Below are positions 51,918-59,336 of a stretch of DNA of 64,000 nt, piece after piece (position 1 is the first letter of the stretch; each line of letters starts with the position of its first letter). The stretch covers positions 135,351 through 199,350 of the forward strand of contig JNSD01000001.1 in assembly GCA_000754445.1 (NCBI GenBank), written 5' to 3'. Position numbers and translations under genes: made by a program. The notes beneath the pieces were generated by a model. That model worked only from the letters and a program-made list of their open reading frames with translations. It made no database searches and had not been told where the DNA came from. This DNA comes from an actinobacterium acMicro-4 (GTDB taxonomy: Bacteria; Actinomycetota; Actinomycetes; Actinomycetales; Microbacteriaceae).

Positions 51918-51944
51918 ACGAATTTCCGTGTTGGGGAAATTCGT
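51918..51944. repeat. Perfect 10-bp inverted repeat ACGAATTTCC-N7-GGAAATTCGT
   Basis: Read directly. Confidence 0.9.
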
Positions 51945-51947
51945 TGC

Positions 51948-51969
51948 AAAGCATGCACAAAGCATGCAC
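51948..51969. repeat. Exact 11-bp tandem duplication AAAGCATGCAC x2
   Basis: Read directly. Confidence 0.95.
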
Positions 51970-52041
51970 ATTAGCGTTCGAGTTCGAGACTCAAGCCGGC
52001 TGGTACCCTTACTTCTGTGCGAATCCAAGGGATTTCCACAC

Positions 52042-52115
52042 GGGGCGGTAGCTCAGCTGGTTAGAGCAGCGGACTCATAATCCGTCGGTCACGGGTTCAA
52101 GTCCCGTCCGCCCTA
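52042..52115 (+). tRNA. tRNA-Met (anticodon CAT, elongator type likely)
   Basis: GGGGCGGTAGCTCAGCTGGTTAGAGCAGCGGACTCATAATCCGTCGGTCACGGGTTCAAGTCCCGTCCGCCCTA; cloverleaf by eye; Met versus Ile2 not resolved by sequence reading alone. Confidence 0.9.
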
Positions 52116-52153
52116 CGGGCCGTCGCCGCAACTTCGGGCTCCTTTACGCCCTC

Positions 52154-52744
52154 CTACTTCTTGGAATACCGAGTAATTCCAAGCCACGCTCTCTCCAAAA
52201 CTTCTTCGATTCCCTCCGCGTGGGCCTCGGGCCGATAGGAATCGGCGTCGCCGGCGAGCATCGTAAAGCCGTGGACGATGGACCAAGCAAAATGCGCTAC
52301 GGATTCGACTTCCTCGGTCTTCACCAGACCTTCGTTACAAAGATCAAGGATTGCATCGTGGAGGATAGTCCGCGCAGACGGGTTGTCCGGGCGCGAAGGG
52401 AGTTCACTGCAGTTCACAAACGCAACAGAAAATAGTCCGGGTTCTTCGAGACCGAAGCGAATGTACTCCCGCCCTGTTGCCATGAACCTCTTCTTGACGT
52501 CGGCCTCTTGAGCAACTGCGGTTGCCATTCTCCGCGCAAGCTCCTCTCTAGCCTGCTGGGAAATTGCGGCCTTGAGGTTCTCGCCACTCGGAAAGTGGCG
52601 ATAGACGGCCATAGGGGTGACATCAACCAAGCGTGCGAGCTGGGTGACCCCAAGTTTGCGGGAACCCGTGGCCTTAGCCTCTTTCATCCCAACCTGTAGC
52701 AGGGCCTCTTCCAGGTTCCCGTGATGGTAAGTCTTTTTTTTCAT
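52154..52744 (-). CDS. TetR/AcrR family transcriptional regulator
   Basis: KKKTYHHGNLEEALLQVG, GVTQLARLVDVTPMAVYRHFPSGENLKAAI HTH. Confidence 0.88.
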   Translation of the reverse strand: MKKKTYHHGNLEEALLQVGMKEAKATGSRKLGVTQLARLVDVTPMAVYRHFPSGENLKAAISQQAREELARRMATAVAQEADVKKRFMATGREYIRFGLEEPGLFSVAFVNCSELPSRPDNPSARTILHDAILDLCNEGLVKTEEVESVAHFAWSIVHGFTMLAGDADSYRPEAHAEGIEEVLERAWLGITRYSKK

Positions 52745-52814
52745 AGTCCTTATGTTGACCTGATATACATCATCTTAGTATGTTTAGAAGATATACATTA
52801 GGAGAGCGGTAAAC

Positions 52815-53228
52815 ATGAGTGACGCAACACGGTGGATGGTGGCGCTGGCCTTCATCTCACTTCCGACCATTGCCTTCGGTGGGCATTTCCTCCTCTCGAT
52901 TCTTCGCCGACAGGTGGGTACCGAGAACTTCACTACCGTCCAACGGGATTACTTCCGAGCGGGTCATGCCCACGCAGGAGTCCTCGTGCTGCTGGCAATA
53001 GTGGGTCAACTGGTGCTGGATTTCTCGATGTTCGATGAGTGGGCCGTCTGGGCTCTCCGCATCGGTCTCTTTGTCTCGCCCCTGTTGATCTCTGGAGGGT
53101 TCTTCGGAGGTGCTCCCCGAACCGCGGATGGGCCCGCAGGCCCCTTGGTCAAGCTGATTCCTACTGGCGCCATTCTGCTGAGCCTCTCGACGCTCGGCAC
53201 AGGGCTTAGCCTGCTGATATCGATGTAG
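52815..53228 (+). CDS. Hypothetical four-TM membrane protein with GHAHAG motif
   Basis: Hydrophobic segments; YFRAGHAHAGVLVLLAIVGQL; RBS AGGAGAG before ATG 52815; divergent from TetR. Confidence 0.75.
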   Translation: MSDATRWMVALAFISLPTIAFGGHFLLSILRRQVGTENFTTVQRDYFRAGHAHAGVLVLLAIVGQLVLDFSMFDEWAVWALRIGLFVSPLLISGGFFGGAPRTADGPAGPLVKLIPTGAILLSLSTLGTGLSLLISM

Positions 53229-53238
53229 GGATTGACAA

Positions 53239-53949
53239 ATGGATACCCTCTACACCTTTGGCCCGAGCGTCTTGGGGCTCGTCGTTGCGCTCACTATCGC
53301 CCTCTATTGCTGGAATCGGTTGAGGATAGCAAGCGTGATTCTGGTCGGTTGGATTACCATTTCGCTCGCTGTTGGTCAGATTCCTTTCTTTCAGGGGTTT
53401 CCCGATTGGCAGGAAGCTGATTTCTGGGGCTTCAACATCTTCGGAACCCTCGCCTTCGCACCCGCGGGGATTTTGCTGATCGCTTCGCTGCGGGTACGGC
53501 GGGTGAAAGTAGCCTTGGACAAAATTCCCACGTCAGCTTTTGTGGCAACCCAGGCGTATCGGTTTGGCGGAGCGTTCCTCATCGCCGCTTACCTCAGAGG
53601 AGAATTACCCGCCGAAATCGGTTTGGTGTCAGGAATCCTCGACGTCATAGTCGCCACAACTGCCATTCTTCTCGCTCTTTACCTGCGAGGCAATGAATCT
53701 CGGGCGCCAAGGCTCGTGATGGCCTGGGCCATCCTCGCCCTCGCAGACTTCGCGTGGGCATCAACGATGTTGAGCCTGTCGTTCCTCGGAGTCTTGGAGC
53801 TCACACCTGCGCCGGTCATGATGGGCAACCCGCCGTTGTTGATCATCTCGCTGTTCGCGCTACCATTTGGGATTTTCGTGAGCGTATATCTCATGCTTCG
53901 CCTCAGGAGTGAATCATCAGAAAAGATTGCGCTCAGCGTGAGAATCTAA
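53239..53949 (+). CDS. Hypothetical polytopic membrane protein
   Basis: 236 aa, about seven hydrophobic segments; 10 nt after the preceding stop. Confidence 0.75.
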   Translation: MDTLYTFGPSVLGLVVALTIALYCWNRLRIASVILVGWITISLAVGQIPFFQGFPDWQEADFWGFNIFGTLAFAPAGILLIASLRVRRVKVALDKIPTSAFVATQAYRFGGAFLIAAYLRGELPAEIGLVSGILDVIVATTAILLALYLRGNESRAPRLVMAWAILALADFAWASTMLSLSFLGVLELTPAPVMMGNPPLLIISLFALPFGIFVSVYLMLRLRSESSEKIALSVRI

Positions 53950-53953
53950 ATGC

Positions 53954-54343
53954 ATGCGGTCTAGTGGTGAGCGGTTTCCCCCGCTTGCCTATCTTGTAGG
54001 GGAGACCCCCCGCCCTCGAATGCTCTGGTTTGCCCTCGGCGTCGCCTTGGCAATATCCGTCCCCCCGCTTTTCTTCACCACCACAAGCTTCTGGGAGCAG
54101 GCCCTGCTTTTCCTGCTCGCCTTCGACATTGGCGCGGGATGGCTCAGCAATCTTACGGAGTCCACGAGGAGCTTCTGGAAGACCCGTTCCCGCGCGTTGC
54201 AGGTGAGCTACATCGTCATTCACCTTGCGGTGTATCCCGTGGTGCTGTGGGTGCTGACAGATTCAGTCTGGGTATGGGGCTTCCTGTTTATGGCGTTGCT
54301 CGGGAAGCTCGGGGCCTTTGTGGTGGGTATGGTCACGTCGTAG
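53954..54343 (+). CDS. Hypothetical four-TM membrane protein
   Basis: 129 aa; FDIGAGWLSNLTESTRSFWKTRSRALQVSYIVIHLAVYPVVLWVL; closely spaced with the preceding ORF. Confidence 0.7.
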   Translation: MRSSGERFPPLAYLVGETPRPRMLWFALGVALAISVPPLFFTTTSFWEQALLFLLAFDIGAGWLSNLTESTRSFWKTRSRALQVSYIVIHLAVYPVVLWVLTDSVWVWGFLFMALLGKLGAFVVGMVTS

Positions 54344-54487
54344 CTCCTCGACCGCCCCAAGAAGAGTGCAGGTGCACATTGATTGCACATAGTCACCTCA
54401 CACACTCCAACACCATCCACGCTAAACCTCACCTGTTTACTGGCATCCGCAACGTCAGCCAATCCCGTCTAACACCAGCTAATAGCT

Positions 54488-54540
54488 AGGCACCGAACTC
54501 GTAAGCCGTCGGTCACGGGTTCACGTCCCGTCCGCCCTAC
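54488..54540. repeat. Copy 2 of tRNA-Met 3'-half repeat (att-like)
   Basis: ACTCGTAAGCCGTCGGTCACGGGTTCACGTCCCGTCCGCCCTAC is 41/44 identical to tRNA positions 52073-52116; preceded by AGGCACCGA. Confidence 0.88.
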
Positions 54541-54745
54541 TGGTTGCCCCAAAAGACGCACCAGCGAAAATGGACGCCTTGTGGCCGCAGCGATTTACTC
54601 AGGCCTTCGGCCAACGACGCCGGCAGGACACGTCCCATTGAGATTCTTTTTGTTGAGCGTGCCTCGGGAGGTCTCCCTCGACGAAGTAATCATCTTTTGT
54701 CAAGGCCTTACTCAGCCAAGGCCTCGCGCCGCGTGTCTGCCGACG

Positions 54746-56761
54746 TTAGCTGATGCGGAAAACTCTGACCATTCCATCACCAAAAACAGCAGCAAGGTGA
54801 CCCCGTCCATTGAAAGAAACTGCCATTCCACCTCGCTGAGCGTGGCCTACTTCCTCTCCGTCGGATTCCCTCAGATCTGGGAAGTACTCCGATGCGACCA
54901 CCGCGCCGTCGGGTGTCATCAATGTCACCATCGAGCCTCCACCATCTCGGGCATCGAGGGTTTCTGTGTGAGCAATTAAGCCAGAAACAGGGTCAATGTC
55001 GAGCGCGTTGTGACCACCGGTTTCCACATAACCCTCGACTACGTCGCCTTGTCCAATTTTTCGCCACCACAGGTACTCACCGGTATTGGCATCGAGCGCG
55101 TAGACAGAACCACTCACGGTGTGTGAAATGAATTTTCCATCAACAAGCGCGTTGATACCGGCAGTTGAGACGTGCTCGTACACGGTTCTCCGCCAACGCA
55201 CCTCTCCCGTCGGACTCAACGAGATTGCTTCCCGTCCTTTGCCCACGGCGTAGACATTTCCTTCGTCATCGACGTCCATGACGAGAGGAAACTCGCCAAT
55301 GAAGCCTCCTGCCCACTCCGGAGCGCCAGTTCGGCTATCCAAACTGGTCAAGAAGCCCCCCGCATATCCGACGATGATGCGCGAATCATCGTCGGTGAAA
55401 ACGGCATTACGTAAAATCTCAGGACGAGGCTCAACGTCATCCGGTCTGGCTGAGTATCCCCACAGCGTTCTGCCGCTGGTGGCATCGAGAAGTTCCACGT
55501 CGTCGTCCAACGGTCCGGCGACAAGTTTCGTGCCGTCGTTACTGAACATCACCAGACGCGCATACATCGCCTCAGATTTTTGGGTTTTTCTCTGCCACAG
55601 TTGTTGACCCTCAGAATTCCAAACGGTGACCGTGCCGTCGTGACAGCCGGCCGCAACGAGTCCCGTTGAGGAGACATCAAATCCCCAGCACTCGTCTCCG
55701 GTCTCTACTGACCAGCTGGCCTGACCCACCGACGTGAAGGCCACGACTGATCCAGGCTTCCGCAGCTCAGGCGGATGTTGGGCCTCCGTGGTCACAAATC
55801 CTTCTGCAAGAGGAAAGACCCAGAAAAAGCCGTGATTCGTGGTGAACCGGGTCTCGCCAACGAGGGACATGTCCACTTCATTCGGCGTCGACACTGTAAT
55901 GGTTGTCTTTTCACTTGAACCCCGCGGTGGAGAAACGGCGGAAAAGCCGTATCCCCCATTAGGTGTTCTGACCCTGAGAAATGTGCTCAAGTCGTAGCCC
56001 GAGGGTCGATTCCCGAGTCTTTCCTGATAGCTCTCCGCGCTGGGGACACATAAGGCGAATTCTCCCGATTCATTCGTTTTCGTGCTTCCCAGCCGCTCCT
56101 TGAAGCTGAACAACAGCGCATCCACCTCAACGTTGCTTTGAGGATCACCCTGCTCGTCAACGACGACTCCCTCGACGACCCCATCGAGTGACAGCCCGAG
56201 GGCGCGAGGGTCTCCGTACACTTCACCCGAGACAATCTCTATCGTGAGGGCCACAGTCTCTCCCGCGGAAGCGAAGGTGGGGCTAAACAAGGGAAACTCC
56301 CCGCGCTGCTCGAGGTCACCATCCATGTCCAGGTGCCAAGCAAAGGTACCCGTTTGGCCTGCGGCAATGGTTTGAGTTGTGGCGTTGAGGTCAAACAGTT
56401 GTGAGTACCATCGTCGGTCGGGTTCAGGTGGGGGTGAAGCCCAGCCCAAGTCGACCCCGCGTAGCTCGACGACTTCACTTTCCTGACCAGAGTTGGTGAC
56501 CTCTACAACAACCCTTAGCGCATCTTCAAAGCGCGAGACGAGCGGTGAGACTGTTGCAAACGACAAATTTCCCAATTCAACGGAGACGGGTTCGGATTGC
56601 TCCATCGTCGTCGATTTCGCCCCGCTCTCACAGCCCTCTGGACTGAGAGTGTGTGAAGCTGAGCTGGATTCTGGAGCTTCCCCCTGTGGCTCCTGTTCCG
56701 AAGCGCATCCAGCCAGCACCAGTGTCGCTACTAAGAAGACGGCGCACTGCGACCGAGTCAT
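54746..56761 (-). CDS. Large lipoprotein with PQQ-like / WD-type beta-propeller
   Basis: Lipobox VLAGC; repeated propeller blades WGFDVSSTGLVAAGCHDGTVTVWNSEGQQLW, ALDANTGEYLWWRKIG, SLDSRTGAPEWAGGF. Confidence 0.8.
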   Translation of the reverse strand: MTRSQCAVFLVATLVLAGCASEQEPQGEAPESSSASHTLSPEGCESGAKSTTMEQSEPVSVELGNLSFATVSPLVSRFEDALRVVVEVTNSGQESEVVELRGVDLGWASPPPEPDRRWYSQLFDLNATTQTIAAGQTGTFAWHLDMDGDLEQRGEFPLFSPTFASAGETVALTIEIVSGEVYGDPRALGLSLDGVVEGVVVDEQGDPQSNVEVDALLFSFKERLGSTKTNESGEFALCVPSAESYQERLGNRPSGYDLSTFLRVRTPNGGYGFSAVSPPRGSSEKTTITVSTPNEVDMSLVGETRFTTNHGFFWVFPLAEGFVTTEAQHPPELRKPGSVVAFTSVGQASWSVETGDECWGFDVSSTGLVAAGCHDGTVTVWNSEGQQLWQRKTQKSEAMYARLVMFSNDGTKLVAGPLDDDVELLDATSGRTLWGYSARPDDVEPRPEILRNAVFTDDDSRIIVGYAGGFLTSLDSRTGAPEWAGGFIGEFPLVMDVDDEGNVYAVGKGREAISLSPTGEVRWRRTVYEHVSTAGINALVDGKFISHTVSGSVYALDANTGEYLWWRKIGQGDVVEGYVETGGHNALDIDPVSGLIAHTETLDARDGGGSMVTLMTPDGAVVASEYFPDLRESDGEEVGHAQRGGMAVSFNGRGHLAAVFGDGMVRVFRIS

Positions 56762-56834
56762 ATCCAGTGGTCCTTTGGTCGGAGGATTTTTGCGCCCCGA
56801 TTTTAGCTGGACCCTCGATAGTTCGCAACGATGG

Positions 56835-56884
56835 AGGCACCGAACTCATAATCCGTCGGTCACGAGTTCCGCCTCGTCCGCCTT
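56835..56884. repeat. Copy 3 (degenerate) of tRNA-Met 3'-half repeat
   Basis: AGGCACCGAACTCATAATCCGTCGGTCACGAGTTCCGCCTCGTCCGCCTT; shares AGGCACCGAACTC flank with copy 2. Confidence 0.82.
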
Positions 56885-57259
56885 CCGCATGGCGTGGGCC
56901 AGCACGCACTCGACGCCCTCGAGCTTCCGCGAACAGAGGTTCTGGTGGCAGGAGCGACGGAAGTCGACCTTCCTCGAGCGCTGGCGGTTCTGTCCTCCCA
57001 GTGGGGAGTGAGCTCCGCCTTGTGTGAAGGTGGCCCTCGTCTCTACGGATCTCTCGTGAACGCGGGGTGCCTCGACGAGGAATTCCTGACCCTCTCCCCA
57101 CTGGTCATAGGCTCCAGCGCCGACGCTCCACGACCTGGCCTCATCGAGGGATACGGTTTTCCGCCCGGTGGCGCGCCGAGAGCGCACCCGCTCAGTCTTC
57201 GACGAGCGGGAGATCATCTGTTCTTGCGCACCGCGTGGAGGGGGTCGCGGGGCGATTAG
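56885..57259 (+). pseudogene. C-terminal fragment of a RibD-C/dihydrofolate-reductase-like pyrimidine reductase
   Basis: TEVLVAGATEVDLPRALAVLSSQWGVSSALCEGGPRLYGSLVNAGCLDEEFLTLSPLVIGSSADAPRPGLIEG; N-terminal half absent, truncated at repeat copy 3. Confidence 0.65.
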
Positions 57260-57304
57260 TCCCCTACGTTGCCTGGAGAGCCGCCTGCCCGTTGGGCGCC
57301 GCGC

Positions 57305-58237
57305 TTACTGCTCACTCCACAGTTTGGCTGCAACCAACTCGGCAAATGTTGTCTCGGTGAGCAGGGCCACGAGCTCATCGTCCTCGTGGGGGTAGTGCAG
57401 AGAGACATCAACTCGATCTGAGTGGCCACCAATCAATACGACACGACGTTTTCTCTCGGTGGTCCAATCCAACACTTGCTCTTGCCAGGGCGACCCGGCA
57501 AAAAGAACCACGCGCAGGTCGTGGTTCTTTGTCAAATACACGTCGATGTGAGCCCAGTCGCCAGCCTCCGAGGCTTCTGCTCGAATCCTCGGACACTCAC
57601 GCATCATCAACGCACTCTGCTGGGCTGAACTCAGCCTCTCCAGGGGAGCCACAAACTGGGCGCCCTCACCCCCTGTCACCTGCTCGAGGATTTCCTTATG
57701 CCAGTCAGCCTGGGTCTCGATAATCCAGCTCGTTGCTTCGGCGGCTTTGATGAAAGGACTATCGGGGACTGCCTGCCCAGTGAGGCGCTGTTCCAGGTCT
57801 AGGAGGGCAGCGATTGTCGCCTGGTAGGTGAGGCTCGCCACACCTCCTGTTTCTGGGAGACTGTGCAGGCTGACCACGTGGTGGCGCGAGTGGATGGGCG
57901 GCTCTGGGTTATTCGTCAAGAAAATGACAGGTCGCTCGATCCGGTCGACAAATGCCGCCGTCTCTGCCGACTGGCCAGTGGCCGAAATGGCAACGACGAC
58001 ATCCGAGTCTGCCAACACCGGAATATCCCGCGAACTGGCTAACAGCGCAAAAGCGTTGATTCCCACCATCTGGAGGCGATGGGAGAACCACTGGCCAAGG
58101 AAATACGACGAACCCATGCCGACAATCACCACGCGTCGGCTGGGAAGGTCGGGCCAGTCGAATTGGTGGCCAGATAGGTGCAGGAGGTTGTCCGCTTTTT
58201 TCTGCAGGTCGTCGCTGAATTTACTGGCTTTCATCAA
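57305..58237 (-). CDS. SIS (sugar isomerase) domain protein
   Basis: RRVVIVGMGSSYFLGQWFSHRL, VVVAISATGQSAETAAFVDRI; AgaS/GlmS-isomerase-like double SIS architecture. Confidence 0.85.
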   Translation of the reverse strand: MMKASKFSDDLQKKADNLLHLSGHQFDWPDLPSRRVVIVGMGSSYFLGQWFSHRLQMVGINAFALLASSRDIPVLADSDVVVAISATGQSAETAAFVDRIERPVIFLTNNPEPPIHSRHHVVSLHSLPETGGVASLTYQATIAALLDLEQRLTGQAVPDSPFIKAAEATSWIIETQADWHKEILEQVTGGEGAQFVAPLERLSSAQQSALMMRECPRIRAEASEAGDWAHIDVYLTKNHDLRVVLFAGSPWQEQVLDWTTERKRRVVLIGGHSDRVDVSLHYPHEDDELVALLTETTFAELVAAKLWSEQ

Positions 58238-59336
58238 TGAGCCTCTCTACAAAAGCGTGACCATACTCGGCTGCGTAGGTCCACTCGGGAAGATACGTGG
58301 TGGCATAGAGCATTTCTGCCACTTCCTTGTGGGCCATCAACGCCAGCAGCTGGTCTCTTGGTGGAAGCCTCACCCCCGGCCGAGTGGCGAGATAGGTCTC
58401 GAGAAACCGGTCGGAAACAATCCTCACCCACTCGGAGAAGTCGTGCGCAGCGTGGTATTTGACCTCGGCGACAGCTGCCACGTGAATAAACGAGCACAAC
58501 ATGCCCACCACGTCCTGGAGCCACGACTCTGGGGTGTGACCGAGGGGATCGCCATCAAAGTCGATGATGTAGTAGGAATCACCCTGGTTGAGAATTTGGC
58601 CGACGTGCAAGTCCCCGTGAGCGAGCGTGGTGCCATCAAATGCGTTGTGCATAAGGGCAACGACTTCGCCAAGGGCCCCCGGCCAGGTGTCACAGTTGTT
58701 CCCCTTGGCGTGTGCGACACACCAGGTCCAGCCGTCTACTGAACCAGGGAGAAATTCTTGAACTCCTGCCAGTAGGTGTTCAGAATTGTCTGGAGAAGTC
58801 CAGGTGATGTGACCGAAGTGCGCCGCGGTGTGCGGGTAGTGGTGCTCGCTGAGACGGCGCTCCTTGGTGAGAGTTCGGTGTGACCCCACCGTCATATTCC
58901 ACTTGATAATCCAGGTGTTGTTGAGCACAAACGACTCGTTTGTCTGGTCGACCTCTATTCGTTCTTCGCTGACAACTGGCGCATTGAGCGTGATTGTCGA
59001 GGAAAAACTGCCGTGATGGCCTCTCGGCACGGCCGTGATGAAGTAATCCCCGGCCCGAGCACGTCGCAATTCACCCTCGTCAATGACCGGCAGGGCAAAG
59101 GTTGTGGCCACGTGGTCGACGATGTAGATGCCTCTGTTGTCATCCACTGGCCAACAATCCACAACCACACCAGCCTGGTCGCCGACTGCGCCGGCTCTAT
59201 GCGGTGGCACGAGCCGGCGCAGAAGGTCGGCTTCGATTGCACTACCGATCTTTATGGGCCAACCCCACTGACTCGATGACGTTTGCCCCAACCGACAACC
59301 CGTCGCGGGCCCGGATGTGCTCGCCCTGCGTGGCAA
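58221..59336 (-). CDS. Maltokinase-like / glucosamine-kinase-like phosphotransferase (start uncertain)
   Basis: LAHGDLHVGQILNQGDSYYIIDFDGDPLGHTPESWLQDVVGML catalytic and metal motifs; WIIKWNMTVG; alternative TTG start near 59291. Confidence 0.75.
   Translation of the reverse strand: MPRRASTSGPATGCRLGQTSSSQWGWPIKIGSAIEADLLRRLVPPHRAGAVGDQAGVVVDCWPVDDNRGIYIVDHVATTFALPVIDEGELRRARAGDYFITAVPRGHHGSFSSTITLNAPVVSEERIEVDQTNESFVLNNTWIIKWNMTVGSHRTLTKERRLSEHHYPHTAAHFGHITWTSPDNSEHLLAGVQEFLPGSVDGWTWCVAHAKGNNCDTWPGALGEVVALMHNAFDGTTLAHGDLHVGQILNQGDSYYIIDFDGDPLGHTPESWLQDVVGMLCSFIHVAAVAEVKYHAAHDFSEWVRIVSDRFLETYLATRPGVRLPPRDQLLALMAHKEVAEMLYATTYLPEWTYAAEYGHAFVERLIDESQ

Noticed and set aside
54488-54540. Second tRNA-Met gene
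   Set aside because: Only the 3' half is present (no D-arm or 5' acceptor strand), so it is an att-like repeat and not a tRNA gene.
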